From: Chloroflexota bacterium | Lineage (GTDB): Bacteria > Chloroflexota > Dehalococcoidia > Dehalococcoidales > UBA5760 | Assembly: GCA_015222205.1 (NCBI GenBank) | Contig: JADFUW010000027.1 | Location: 1-63,290, forward strand | Length of the DNA stretch: 63,290 bases | Direction of reading: 5' to 3' | Shown: positions 35,063 through 44,105 of the stretch, piece by piece | Layout: the number at the start of each line of letters is the position of its first letter | Numbering within the stretch: position 1 is the first letter of the stretch | Notes under the pieces: model-generated | What the model was told of the DNA's origin: nothing | Database searches by the model: none | The model's input: only the letters and a program-made list of their open reading frames with translations | Program-made: the position numbers and the translations under genes

Positions 35063-35743
35063 TTATCGGTGCTTCGGTTGGGTAATGTTTGGTCGTCTGA
35101 GGTATATCGGATGCAGGGTAGCCGGATTATCATAGTTACCGGCTTCCAGTTGCTTTTGCCCCAGCTCAGCCAGGAAGCCAGCCCGCCGCAATCGGGCTGC
35201 TGGTGATAATACTACTGCTTTTCTCTTAAGCTTATCTCTTAGTTGGGCAGAGGTTGAGGTGGTGAGTTCGCCGCAAAATATAGTCTTGGTGGTTATCTGC
35301 AAGCATAGAGCGTCAACAGTAGTTATATGTTCGCCGGTAATCTGCTGCCACTTATTTTGCTTCATCTGATATGTAGCCGTGGCAATCTCGCCTCTACCGG
35401 CATTAAATATCGGGCAGACAGGTAAATTAGTTTCCGCATGCTGGTAGGCTTCTGCTTCCAGGGTGCTGATACCCACTACAGGGATACCCAGGCTAAAAGC
35501 CAGTCCTTTAGCCGTGCTGATGCCAACTCGTAAGCCGTTGAAGCTTCCTGGTCCCTTGGCTACGATAATGCCGTTTAAGGACTGAAGACTTAACCTACTT
35601 TGCCCCAGGAGGCTAGTCAGGTGAGGTAGTAGCTCGGTAGAGTGGTTTTGTCCACAGCTCCAGGTTAGTTCGGCTATTACTTCGCTCTCTTGGACAAGAG
35701 CCAGGCTAGCCGTATTGGTTGAAGTGTCTATTGCCAGTTGCAT
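35063..35743 (-). CDS. tsaB: tRNA threonylcarbamoyladenosine synthesis protein TsaB
   Basis: Partner of TsaD and TsaE in making t6A37 on tRNAs reading ANN codons. 226 residues with LAIDTSTNTASLAL, HSTELLPHL and GPGSFNGLRVGISTAKGLAF; the usual GPGSFTGLR has Asn for Thr here. The C-terminal part is present. It follows tsaE. Confidence 0.94.
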   Translation of the reverse strand: MQLAIDTSTNTASLALVQESEVIAELTWSCGQNHSTELLPHLTSLLGQSRLSLQSLNGIIVAKGPGSFNGLRVGISTAKGLAFSLGIPVVGISTLEAEAYQHAETNLPVCPIFNAGRGEIATATYQMKQNKWQQITGEHITTVDALCLQITTKTIFCGELTTSTSAQLRDKLKRKAVVLSPAARLRRAGFLAELGQKQLEAGNYDNPATLHPIYLRRPNITQPKHR

Positions 35744-35755
35744 CAGCTGCTCTTT

Positions 35756-36241
35756 CTATGAGTTTAGTGGTAGTTGTTTCAGTTGCATTAGTAATTCTTG
35801 GTAGCGCCTGCCACTGGGTTTGAAGTGGAAACCACGTTTGGTGTCATCCAGATAGCCTATTTCAATCAGCAGGTGCTCTGGTGGTAGTAGCTGTAGACCC
35901 TTCTCTGCCCATTCTACGACACAAACACCGTTACCGTACAGATAGTCATCCAAACCCAGGTCCTCAATCTCCTCTACACGCTCAAGCCGAAAGAGGTCTA
36001 TATGATAGAGGGGTAATCTGCCATAAAGCTCTCTCATTATAACAAAGGAGGGACTTAGCGCATAATCTTTGATATTTAGCCCCCAGGCAATACCCTGGGT
36101 GAGGCAGGTCTTCCCCGTTCCCAGGTTGCCGACTAAGAGAAAAACATCGCCGGCCTGAGCTAGCTCGCCAATACGGACGCCAATTTTTTGAGTCTCTTGT
36201 GGGCTAGGGCTTATTAAATCAAGGTGGTTTTTTTCGTACAT
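35756..36241 (-). CDS. tsaE: tRNA threonylcarbamoyladenosine synthesis ATPase TsaE
   Basis: A 161-residue P-loop ATPase: LVGNLGTGKTCLTQGIAWGL is Walker A, then SPSFVIMREL and LYHIDLFRLE, and VCVVEWAEKGLQLLP. Works with TsaB and TsaD in t6A synthesis. tsaD is not in the window. Confidence 0.95.
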   Translation of the reverse strand: MYEKNHLDLISPSPQETQKIGVRIGELAQAGDVFLLVGNLGTGKTCLTQGIAWGLNIKDYALSPSFVIMRELYGRLPLYHIDLFRLERVEEIEDLGLDDYLYGNGVCVVEWAEKGLQLLPPEHLLIEIGYLDDTKRGFHFKPSGRRYQELLMQLKQLPLNS

Positions 36242-36293
36242 TACTTTCAGCCTTTTGGAAACCTGAGTTTTAATGAAATGCTTCCGGTCTCTT

Positions 36294-37331
36294 TCAAGAG
36301 GTTTGCCCTTTAGTAAAATGTTCCCAGCCTTGCCTGGGGAGCTTAAAAGGATTTCCCTGATGGTCGACCAGGGTTATCTTGCTTTCTTTGCCTACTATCT
36401 CACCGATTACTGTTATCGGGCACGGGGCTATCATTTTTATCCTGTCGATAATCTCGGCGCTTCCAGTAAACAGCAGTTCGTAGTCCTCTCCCCCTGATAG
36501 TGCCAGCTCCAGCGCCCTACCTCCGAAGTTAGCCCTGACATCAGGGTGGATGGGCACACAGTCAACATCTATTCGGGCACCAAGCTGGCTGGACTGGCAG
36601 ATGTGTTTCAGGTCTGAGGCCAGCCCATCACTAATATCTATCGCTGCCTTGACCCCGTGGTCTAAGAATAGCTGCCCTTCAGCTATCCGGGGGTAAGGGT
36701 GCAGAAAAGCCTGTTTAAGATGAGCGGTAGCTTCGGCATCAAATTGAAGCTTCCGTGTAAGCATCTCCCAGCCGGCACTAGCGGCGCCTAAATAACCGGT
36801 AACGGCTATTTTATCGCCGGCTCTGGCTCCGGAGCGAGTTAGAATGTTTTCATACTGACTTCGGGGGCTGCTTTGACTTCGGGCACTGCCTAGAACCGTG
36901 ATGTTAATCACAACCTGTGGTGCCCGGCTGGTATCGCCGCCGACTATAGCCACCCCGAACTGCTGCGCCAGCTCAATCATCCCCTGGTACAGGCTGGTAA
37001 CGCTGTCAACTTCAGTATCGTTGGGTAAGGCTAGTGATATTACAGCATATTGGGGCACGCCGCCCATGGCGGCAATATCACTTAAATTTATGGCCAGTGC
37101 TTTCCAGCCCAGCTCCTTCCAGGGGGTGATATCCAGAGAAAAGTGGACATCCTGAATGAAGGAGTCAACCGTAACCAGTTGAGTTAAGGACTTGCTGTGC
37201 CAGGCGGCGGCATCATCACCAATACCAATTATGAGTTGTTGCCAGGCAGGGATTTCTTTGTCCTGAGCCTGATAAGCCATTTCAGCCAGGAGGTCAATCA
37301 GTCCAAATTCGCCCAGCTCCGAGACCTTCAT
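36294..37331 (-). CDS. thiL: Thiamine-monophosphate kinase
   Basis: Phosphorylates TMP to the cofactor TPP. 345 residues; ELGEFGLIDLLAE at the start, GIGDDAAAW, then AINLSDIAAMGG and VGGDTSR, a PurM/ThiL fold ending in DISDGLASDLKHIC and SGGEDYELLFT. First gene of the minus-strand run thiL-tsaE-tsaB-thioesterase-HAD-ndk. No TPP riboswitch upstream. Confidence 0.95.
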   Translation of the reverse strand: MKVSELGEFGLIDLLAEMAYQAQDKEIPAWQQLIIGIGDDAAAWHSKSLTQLVTVDSFIQDVHFSLDITPWKELGWKALAINLSDIAAMGGVPQYAVISLALPNDTEVDSVTSLYQGMIELAQQFGVAIVGGDTSRAPQVVINITVLGSARSQSSPRSQYENILTRSGARAGDKIAVTGYLGAASAGWEMLTRKLQFDAEATAHLKQAFLHPYPRIAEGQLFLDHGVKAAIDISDGLASDLKHICQSSQLGARIDVDCVPIHPDVRANFGGRALELALSGGEDYELLFTGSAEIIDRIKMIAPCPITVIGEIVGKESKITLVDHQGNPFKLPRQGWEHFTKGQTS

Positions 37332-37484
37332 GGCTAAAATTATAGCACGCCTATAGCTGGGTCACAACCAACCCCCTAATCTGTTAATAAAGGGCATTTA
37401 TCAAGGGGTATTTAAGAAGGACGAAATAGGGACTGGAAAGCCCTCTAGCCATATTGGCTAAAAGCTGTTATATTGTTTAGCAGG
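37332..37484. promoter_or_regulatory. Divergent region between thiL and phosphoesterase
   Basis: About 150 bp. It contains TAGCCA-TAT-TGGCTA (37446-37460), a 6-bp inverted repeat about 25 bp before the phosphoesterase start. I see no clear -35/-10 boxes for either direction. Confidence 0.3.
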
Positions 37485-38219
37485 ATGCGTTACGCTATTA
37501 TTGCTGATATTCATGCTAATCTAGCTGCTTTTGCAGCCGTACTGACTGACATTAAGCACCGGGGAGGGGTGGAGGAGGTATGGTGTCTGGGAGATGTTGT
37601 CGGCTATGGCCCGGACCCTCACCAGTGTATTGAGCTTTTGTGTCAGTGTAATCATATCTGTATTGCTGGAAATCATGATTGGGCAGCCGTAGGCAAGGTT
37701 AATCTCTCTGAATTTAATCCCGATGCTGCAGCTGCTTGCCGCTGGACAGCCGAGCAGTTACGCTCGGAGGACAGGGGGTATCTGAAGAACTTGCCACTGG
37801 TTATTGAGAAGGAGGATTTTACTTTAGTGCATGGCAGCCCGAGGGAGCCTGTCTGGGAGTATCTGCTGTCAGTCAGCACGGCTAAGGAAAACTTTACCTA
37901 CTTTAGGTCGTCATATTGTCTGGTAGGTCATTCTCATGTGCCTTCAATATTCAAATATACTGAAACTGGGGCTTGTTCCTTTAGCCCGTTCTCAGCTAGT
38001 GTTGGGCTTGCCCTGGGTAAGAGCCGGCTAATTATTAATCCCGGTGCTGTCGGGCAGCCACGGGACGGTGACCCCAGGGCTAGTTATGCTATTTTTGATA
38101 GTGAGACCAGGATGGTTCGGCTCTATCGGGTTCCTTATGATATTAATGCCACTCAGCTTAAAATGGTAAAGCATAACCTGCCGGTGAGCCTGATGTCGCG
38201 CCTGAGCCATGGTGTGTGA
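37485..38219 (+). CDS. Metallophosphoesterase (YfcE/calcineurin-like)
   Basis: A 244-residue metal-dependent phosphoesterase. Metal-binding motifs are all visible: IADIHANLAAF (DxH), LGDVVGYGPDP (GD), IAGNHDWA (GNHD), LVHGSP and GHSH. The ATG at 37485 gives the expected MRYAIIADIH start; the track's TTG adds four residues. Substrate unknown; relatives include diadenosine tetraphosphatases and cyclic-nucleotide phosphodiesterases. Confidence 0.88.
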   Translation: MRYAIIADIHANLAAFAAVLTDIKHRGGVEEVWCLGDVVGYGPDPHQCIELLCQCNHICIAGNHDWAAVGKVNLSEFNPDAAAACRWTAEQLRSEDRGYLKNLPLVIEKEDFTLVHGSPREPVWEYLLSVSTAKENFTYFRSSYCLVGHSHVPSIFKYTETGACSFSPFSASVGLALGKSRLIINPGAVGQPRDGDPRASYAIFDSETRMVRLYRVPYDINATQLKMVKHNLPVSLMSRLSHGV

Positions 38220-38318
38220 CCGACCCAAGCAAAGCCCTATCTCCCGTATGATTATTATCTACTTAGCTACTTTGGGAGGGGTTGAGGTAACAGAGAGGCA
38301 GCCTGCGGGAGGTGTTAC

Positions 38319-39203
38319 CTGAAGGCAGAATCACTTTTAACTCAGACCAAGCGGCTACTACGCCGTTTTGACCTCCGGGCGAGAAAAGGACTGGGGCAGC
38401 ACTTCCTCATTGATGAGGAGGTGCTTAAGCTGGTCGCTTCGTCTGCCGAGCTAATTCCCAGCGACATTGTTATAGAAGTAGGCTCTGGTCTTGGGGTATT
38501 AACCAGAGAGCTGGCTAGGCAGGCAGGCAGGCTTTTTGCCGTTGAACTGGACAGCAAATTAGCCGCCATTTTGAAAAAGAATCTGGCTTCTTTTAGCAAT
38601 GTTACCGTGATTAATGAGGATATTCTTAAGATTGACCCCGAAGCCGTGCTCCACGAAGAGCAGATGACATTCCCCACACCAGTTAGTAGCCCCTTTAGTT
38701 ATAAGATAGTAGCTAACCTTCCCTACTATATTACCTCTCCCGTTCTTCGTCATTTTTTAGAAGCCTCACTCAAGCCCCGGCTTATGGTAGTAATGGTGCA
38801 GAAGGAGGTCGCTGAGGCTATTGTGGCCGGTTCCGGTCAGATGAGTGTGCTGAGTGTTAGTGTGCAGTTTTATGGTCAGCCGGAAATAATTAGCTATGTG
38901 CCGGCGCGGTGCTTTTATCCGGCACCGGAGGTTGACTCGGCTATATTAAGGGTGATGGTGTATTCCAAACCAGCCGTAGATGTAAGCGAAGAAGACTTCT
39001 TTAGGCTGGTAAGGGCTGGTTTTACCGCCTCCCGTAAGCAGCTCTGTAACTCTTTAAGTCAGGGTCTTAAGCTACCCAAGGCTGAGGTCTTATCAATATT
39101 GGAACAGGCAGGGATAGTGCCCAAGCGCCGGGCGGAGACACTTACCCTTGAGGAGTGGGCAAACTTATGGCGGGTATTTACCCAGCTAGAGGAAGGGAGA
39201 TAG
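38319..39203 (+). CDS. rsmA: 16S rRNA dimethyladenosine transferase RsmA (KsgA), probable CTG start
   Basis: Dimethylates A1518 and A1519 of 16S rRNA. The track starts at GTG 38421, inside the protein. The frame upstream reads KAESLLTQTKRLLRRFDLRA and then RKGLGQHFLIDEEV, the normal family N-terminus including the essential QHFL motif. A TGA closes the frame at 38283-38285 and there is no ATG, GTG or TTG before the conserved part. CTG 38319 lies six bases after GGGAGG and yields 294 residues, the usual size. SAM motif VIEVGSGLGVLTREL and catalytic NLPYYITSPV are intact. ispE follows one base after the stop. Confidence 0.9.
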   Translation: MKAESLLTQTKRLLRRFDLRARKGLGQHFLIDEEVLKLVASSAELIPSDIVIEVGSGLGVLTRELARQAGRLFAVELDSKLAAILKKNLASFSNVTVINEDILKIDPEAVLHEEQMTFPTPVSSPFSYKIVANLPYYITSPVLRHFLEASLKPRLMVVMVQKEVAEAIVAGSGQMSVLSVSVQFYGQPEIISYVPARCFYPAPEVDSAILRVMVYSKPAVDVSEEDFFRLVRAGFTASRKQLCNSLSQGLKLPKAEVLSILEQAGIVPKRRAETLTLEEWANLWRVFTQLEEGR

Positions 39204-39204
39204 C

Positions 39205-40077
39205 ATGCTTAAAGTTCTAGCGCCGGCTAAGCTTAATCTGACCCTTGAGGTTCTGGCGAAACGCCCGGATGGTTTTCATGAAATCCGCAGTGTTGCCCAG
39301 ACCATAAATCTGTGTGACACCCTACATTTCCAGACGAGCCAGAATATTGAGTTTAGCTGTGCTGACCCTGATTGGACTTCAGGGGAGAGCCTGGTATCTA
39401 AAGCCGTAGATTTGCTACAGAAGTCCACAGAATGCTCTAAGGGGGCAGTAGTAGAGGTGAGTAAGCGTATTCCCTTGATTTCTGGGTTGAGTGGGGACAG
39501 CAGTGATGCGGCGGCTACCCTACAGGGGCTTAGCCAGCTTTGGGGACTGGGTTTATCGCAAAAAGAACTACTTGGGTTAGCCGCCCAGTTAGGTTCCGAT
39601 GTAGCCTTCTTTCTCTATGGCGGTACGGCTCTGCTTGAGGGCAGGGGTGAGATAGTAACCCCGCTACCGCCGTTTCCCCACCGGTGGGTTGTCTTGATGC
39701 TGCCGCCGGTGCCCCGGATGCCAGGCAAGACCGCCCGACTCTACGCCGGTGTCCGGGCTGAGCACTATACTGACGGGCAGATTACAGACAGGTTTGTTAC
39801 CCATCTAGCCGGGGATAGGGAAATGGCATCATATAGGTTGTTTAATGTGTTTGATAAGCTCGCCCCGGATATTTTTTCAGGGCTTGGGGCATATTGGCAG
39901 GAGTTCTTGAAGGCTGGCGCCCATGAGGTTTATCTGGCTGGCTCGGGGCCGGTTCTGTTTACTCTAGTAAAAGACAGGGCTGAGGCGGAGAAGATATACG
40001 GGAATCTCCAAGAGCAGGGGCTTGAGTCTTACCTGACTGAGACATTAGCGGGTAGTGATATGGATAAACTAGAATGA
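39205..40077 (+). CDS. ispE: 4-diphosphocytidyl-2-C-methyl-D-erythritol kinase
   Basis: GHMP kinase of the MEP isoprenoid pathway. 290 residues with LAPAKLNLTLEVLAKRPDGFHEI, the ATP loop PLISGLSGDSSDAAATL and SDVAFFLYGGTALLEGRGE; C-terminal YLAGSGPVLFTLV. The rsmA-ispE pairing is common. ATG with GGAAGGGAG upstream. Confidence 0.96.
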   Translation: MLKVLAPAKLNLTLEVLAKRPDGFHEIRSVAQTINLCDTLHFQTSQNIEFSCADPDWTSGESLVSKAVDLLQKSTECSKGAVVEVSKRIPLISGLSGDSSDAAATLQGLSQLWGLGLSQKELLGLAAQLGSDVAFFLYGGTALLEGRGEIVTPLPPFPHRWVVLMLPPVPRMPGKTARLYAGVRAEHYTDGQITDRFVTHLAGDREMASYRLFNVFDKLAPDIFSGLGAYWQEFLKAGAHEVYLAGSGPVLFTLVKDRAEAEKIYGNLQEQGLESYLTETLAGSDMDKLE

Positions 40078-40167
40078 AATGCCCTGTATGCGGTGCACCC
40101 CGCAGTATGTTTAAGCGGGTGGAGTAGGGAGACAGTTAAAACGCTGGAATCTTTTCTCACTTGAACA

Positions 40168-40752
40168 TTAGCTGTTGAACAGATTAATAAGAGCTATAAT
40201 CAACGAGGCTAACCATAGCGTACCAAAGATGGCTGGGATACACTTTTTGGATGCGTGTTCGGCTAGGGAGCGAGATAGCATTCCCCAACGGCCTGAGGCC
40301 GTGCTTTCATATGTCCATATATTTTTATCGTTTTGTTTCCACTTCCTGTCTTTTGCTAGGAAGTCAGTTCTGTCAGTGTAAGGGGCAAATTTTTTGTCTT
40401 TCATGTAGGTAAACTCTGGGCTTTCCCTTTCCATATTCTCCTGAGAGTGCCAAAGGAACTCTAAGCGTTCAATAGAACCTCGGGCAAGGGAGTAGAAAAC
40501 AAGAGTTAGGAAAATGCCTAAAGACGACAGGATAATGCTAAGTGGCTTAGCCAATATTAGTGATAGTGTGGTCGAAGACTGATTCAACATGACGAAGGCT
40601 AAGAACAAAATTGAACTGGCTGCTAGGAATATGGTGGTTCTTTCTGTGAGTAAGCGGTTTTCGTCTATAGTACGCTGCATAAGAATATCGTAAGCTTCAA
40701 CAGGGCCTATATTTTTCATTTCTCTAGTCTCTTTAGCTGGCTTTTCTGACAT
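40168..40752 (-). CDS. Three-helix membrane protein of unknown function
   Basis: A 194-residue protein with a soluble N-terminal segment, two membrane helices at about 44-60 and 70-90, a charged 70-residue cytoplasmic-type segment, and a third helix near the C-terminus (AIFGTLWLASLIIALINLF). It somewhat resembles the RipA-type octameric membrane proteins, but I cannot assign a family with confidence. It follows the CCA transferase gene by 34 bp on the same strand. Confidence 0.6.
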   Translation of the reverse strand: MSEKPAKETREMKNIGPVEAYDILMQRTIDENRLLTERTTIFLAASSILFLAFVMLNQSSTTLSLILAKPLSIILSSLGIFLTLVFYSLARGSIERLEFLWHSQENMERESPEFTYMKDKKFAPYTDRTDFLAKDRKWKQNDKNIWTYESTASGRWGMLSRSLAEHASKKCIPAIFGTLWLASLIIALINLFNS

Positions 40753-40786
40753 ATCGGTCTCCTTGTAAGCCCTCGCTATCTAGTCG

Positions 40787-42046
40787 CTATTCTTTATTAT
40801 CTACCCACCCCTTGACTAGCTCCTCCTCATCCTGTTTACTGGTTACTTTTCCATTCAGCCTGGCTTCGTATAGGCGTTCTAGGATTTCTTTAATCTGGGG
40901 GCCGGGGGCAATACCCAGTCTGATTAGGTCATTGCCATTCAGGGCTGGCTTGACATAATGTAACTCGTGAAGAAAGGTTTCCAGGTGCTGGTGGGCTATG
41001 GGAGAGGTGGTGGTTAATGAATTGGCTATGATGGCTGAGGGTGAAAAACCGTGAAGGAGTCGGTAGATATTGCTGTGGCTGAGCTCAGGGTAAGTCAGTA
41101 TCTCGAGTTTGGCTTTGATGGCACTACTATCTCGCAATGCTTGGGCTACTGTCTTTGGTAACCTGAGATATGAAATCAGTTGCTCACTTTCTTCAGTACT
41201 CAGGTGGTAAGTCCACAGTGCCATATAGAGCCCGAAGGGGGGCAGGTTTGGTGAAGTCTGCTTCCGGGCGGCCTTAAATTTATCTTCAAGCCAGCTGTTA
41301 CCCTTGAGTGACGGGTGCAGCTTGGAGAGAACACCGAGTTCCTCGGCACGGTGTAAGACCTTCTCCGGCTCTGGCTCCTGAAATACACATTCCAGCTCAT
41401 ACCGTATGCGGTCGCCACTAATAGTATCCAGCATTGTTAAATCTTGTTTAAGTAGCTTGAGGGTAGTCTCTTCCAGTTGGAAGTCCAGCCGTTGCTCGTA
41501 GCGAAGCCCGCGCCAGATACGGGTAGCATCATCGGTAAAGCTTTTTTTGTGCAGGATGCGGATGAGTTTTTGCTCAAGGTCTTTCCGTCCCTCATAAAGG
41601 TCAATGAGTTTACCGTAGCGGCGGGGGTTGAGATAGATAGCCATAGCATTGATGGTGAAATCACGACGGAAGAGGTCAGCCTTAATAGAGCTGGGTGTTA
41701 CGGTGGGTAGGGCACCGGGCTTGGCATAGGTTTCGGAGCGGGCAGTGGCAAAGTCAACACTCCAGTTATTCCACTTTAGTTTGGCGGTATTGAAGAGGGG
41801 ATGGGTAGTAATCTCCCCTGGCTTTATCTCGGCTAGCTTGCGGGCTAGCTCAATGGCATTTCCCTCGACCACCAGGTCAAGGTCAAAATTAGGTTTCCCC
41901 AGTAAGAGGTCACGAACTACACCGCCGACAAGGTATAGACTCTGTCCCTGACTGGCAGCAACCCTACCGGCTACCCACATAAAGTTAACCAGCTCCGCTG
42001 GTAGCTGCTTTTCAACTTTATTGGCTAAATTAGTAGTCTTTGTCAT
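40787..42046 (-). CDS. CCA tRNA nucleotidyltransferase / poly(A) polymerase family
   Basis: A 419-residue class II nucleotidyltransferase: YLVGGVVRDLLLG, the metal aspartates in NFDLDLVVEG, FRRDFTINAMAIYL, then DDATRIWRGLRYEQRLDFQL, and an HD-less C-terminal helical domain. It adds or repairs the tRNA 3'-CCA. The three tRNAs in this window already encode CCA, so here it would mainly repair ends. Confidence 0.9.
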   Translation of the reverse strand: MTKTTNLANKVEKQLPAELVNFMWVAGRVAASQGQSLYLVGGVVRDLLLGKPNFDLDLVVEGNAIELARKLAEIKPGEITTHPLFNTAKLKWNNWSVDFATARSETYAKPGALPTVTPSSIKADLFRRDFTINAMAIYLNPRRYGKLIDLYEGRKDLEQKLIRILHKKSFTDDATRIWRGLRYEQRLDFQLEETTLKLLKQDLTMLDTISGDRIRYELECVFQEPEPEKVLHRAEELGVLSKLHPSLKGNSWLEDKFKAARKQTSPNLPPFGLYMALWTYHLSTEESEQLISYLRLPKTVAQALRDSSAIKAKLEILTYPELSHSNIYRLLHGFSPSAIIANSLTTTSPIAHQHLETFLHELHYVKPALNGNDLIRLGIAPGPQIKEILERLYEARLNGKVTSKQDEEELVKGWVDNKE

Positions 42047-42129
42047 TTCCCGAATTATATCACAGGTTTACGGTGTATTCATTGCTATTTACCGGCTATT
42101 TTTCCTATAATGAAGCTCGTATAGTTATT

Positions 42130-42681
42130 ATGAAAAAAGTAGTCTCAATAGTAGGTATGGCGGGTGCGGGAAAGTCTGAGGTAGCCAGGGTGTTTGAAGA
42201 GAATGGCTTTACCCGGATACGATTTGGGGATGTTACCGATGAGGAGATAAAGAAGAGGGGCTTAGAGCTAAATGAGAAGAATGAGTGCCATATAAGGGAG
42301 CTCTTGAGACAAGAACATGGTATGGATGTATACGCTAGGCTGAACCTGCCCAGAATTGATTCATCCTTAGGGCACTCCCCTGTGGTAGTTGATGGGCTTT
42401 ACTCATGGGAGGAGTATACCCTGCTTAAGGATTACTATGGAGAGTGCTTTTACATGGTTGCTGTTTGGGCCTCACCTGGAACTAGGCATGCCCGGCTGAG
42501 CTATCGGGTAAACCGGCGCCTGACACCAGAAGAGGCTGTCAGCCGGGACAGGGAAGAGATAGAGGATATCAATAAGGGTGGGCCCATCGCTATGGCTGAC
42601 TTCACCATTATAAACGAGTCTTCCCTAGAAAACCTGGTGACGGAGACAAAGAAGATTGTCTTGGAACTAACTGGGGGCTAA
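42130..42681 (+). CDS. UPF0200/dephospho-CoA kinase-like P-loop protein
   Basis: From ATG 42130 the protein has 183 residues; the track's 30 residues upstream are not conserved-looking. It has Walker A VGMAGAGKSEVARV, then FGDVTDEEIKKRG, VVVDGLYSWEEY and RDREEIEDINKGGPIAMADF. This matches the UPF0200 nucleoside-kinase-like family related to CoaE and known mainly from archaea. Substrate is unknown. It precedes the deoxycytidylate deaminase by 31 bp, which suggests a nucleotide-salvage role. Confidence 0.8.
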   Translation: MKKVVSIVGMAGAGKSEVARVFEENGFTRIRFGDVTDEEIKKRGLELNEKNECHIRELLRQEHGMDVYARLNLPRIDSSLGHSPVVVDGLYSWEEYTLLKDYYGECFYMVAVWASPGTRHARLSYRVNRRLTPEEAVSRDREEIEDINKGGPIAMADFTIINESSLENLVTETKKIVLELTGG

Positions 42682-42712
42682 GAATAAGGGGAGTTGTTCT
42701 GTAATTAATAAG

Positions 42713-43195
42713 ATGAAAATGTCAGCTAGGCCGGGTATAGAAGAGTATTTTTTGAAGATAGCCTCGGTAGTTGCCGAACGCTCAACCTGTCGCCGGCATC
42801 ATGTTGGTGCTGTGGCGGTGAGGGATAAACACATACTGGCCACAGGCTATAATGGGGCTGCTTCTGGTCTTAAGGACTGCCTTGAGCTTGGCTGCCTCAG
42901 GGACGAGATGAATATACCGTCGGGGACACGGCACGAAATATGTCGGGGTATTCATGCCGAGCAGAATGTAATCATACAGGCTGGTCTGCATGGTGTCAGC
43001 CTTGAGGGGAGCACTATTTACTGCACCCATACGCCGTGCGTGCTGTGTGCCAAGATGCTGGTAAATGCCAGGATAAAACGGTATGTTAGTTTTGGTCGGT
43101 ATAACGATAAAGGGTTTATCAGCCTATTTAAGGAAGCCGGCATAGAGGTTGACATAAAGAAAAAGCCGCCATCCCGGATAAGCTATCTAGATTAG
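42713..43195 (+). CDS. dCMP deaminase family protein
   Basis: A 160-residue zinc deaminase: AVRDKHILATGYNGAASG, the catalytic CRGIHAEQNVI and the zinc cysteines CTHTPCVLCAKML. It makes dUMP from dCMP for thymidylate synthesis, or belongs to the related ComE/CDD-like group. Its TAG stop overlaps the opposing TAA of tyrA (TTAG), a tail-to-tail overlap. Confidence 0.9.
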   Translation: MKMSARPGIEEYFLKIASVVAERSTCRRHHVGAVAVRDKHILATGYNGAASGLKDCLELGCLRDEMNIPSGTRHEICRGIHAEQNVIIQAGLHGVSLEGSTIYCTHTPCVLCAKMLVNARIKRYVSFGRYNDKGFISLFKEAGIEVDIKKKPPSRISYLD

Positions 43196-44085
43196 TGTTC
43201 TGGTGGTGGCTTCTGTAGCGTGTCTATGAGTTTATACATATCTTCGTAAGCGCTACTAAAATCAGGATTAACCTTATTAAATTTGTCTTTCAGTACCCTC
43301 ATTTTCTGGGCGAATTCCGGTTGGTCTTTGCTTTCGACTAAGTCGGCCCAGGTTCTTACTTTTTCCTGGAACGACCTTTCGATTTCTGCCAGTTTCGGTA
43401 GATTTGTCTGTAAGGAGGCATAAAGTTCAGGGTCTTCAGTAATAACACTTTCTGTCAGGGTTACCAGCAGTTTGAAGGTGACACCACTGACTACGTCCAT
43501 CTGTTTTAACCTGTCAAAGCTAAGCAGGGTATCGGCGGAGACTATAGCAATGAAGTGGGATAGCCCCAGAACGACGGCCATGGTTTCATCGTGTTCGTTG
43601 GGACTCATTAAGATAGCTCTAGCCCCTCTGGTTTCTAGGTACTTCTTGACTCTTTGGGCTAAGGCTGTCTCTGTGTCATTAGTTGGTGTTAGGACAAAGC
43701 TTCGGTTAGCAATATCTTTAGCCCCGGGACCAAATAGGGGGTGTGCGCCAAGCACTACCCCTGCTTTTATATGTTTGTGCATGGCTGCTACGGGGGATGC
43801 TTTGATGGAGGTAATGTCTATGATGACCTGCTCAGGGCGGGTGTAAGGTCCAATCTGCTCTACAACCGCCTCAAAATTATCTATTGGTACTGATATTAAG
43901 ATAACCTGGGCATTCTCAACCGCTTCTATATTATCAGTGGTGGCTGTAATTCCTAGTCGCCGCTTGGCCTCCAGCAACTTGCCTTCGTTTCTACCGGTGA
44001 TTATTACCTCACGACCCTCTTTCAGTAGAAAACGGGTAAGCCAGCGCCCCATATTTCCTGAGCCACCAATTATTGCTACTCTCAC
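43192..44085 (-). CDS. tyrA: Prephenate dehydrogenase
   Basis: Oxidative decarboxylation of prephenate toward tyrosine. 297 residues: NAD-binding IIGGSGNMGRWLTRFL, then PIDNFEAVV, the conserved GAHPLFGPG with the substrate histidine, and LGLSHFIAIVSADTL. No ACT domain is visible. Last gene of the aro operon. Confidence 0.92.
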   Translation of the reverse strand: MRVAIIGGSGNMGRWLTRFLLKEGREVIITGRNEGKLLEAKRRLGITATTDNIEAVENAQVILISVPIDNFEAVVEQIGPYTRPEQVIIDITSIKASPVAAMHKHIKAGVVLGAHPLFGPGAKDIANRSFVLTPTNDTETALAQRVKKYLETRGARAILMSPNEHDETMAVVLGLSHFIAIVSADTLLSFDRLKQMDVVSGVTFKLLVTLTESVITEDPELYASLQTNLPKLAEIERSFQEKVRTWADLVESKDQPEFAQKMRVLKDKFNKVNPDFSSAYEDMYKLIDTLQKPPPEH

Positions 44086-44105
44086 GATTACCTCATAGCT
44101 TTGCT

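Noticed and set aside
36294-37484. TPP riboswitch near thiL
   Set aside because: No CTGAGA/ACCTGA-like thi-box elements in the upstream region.
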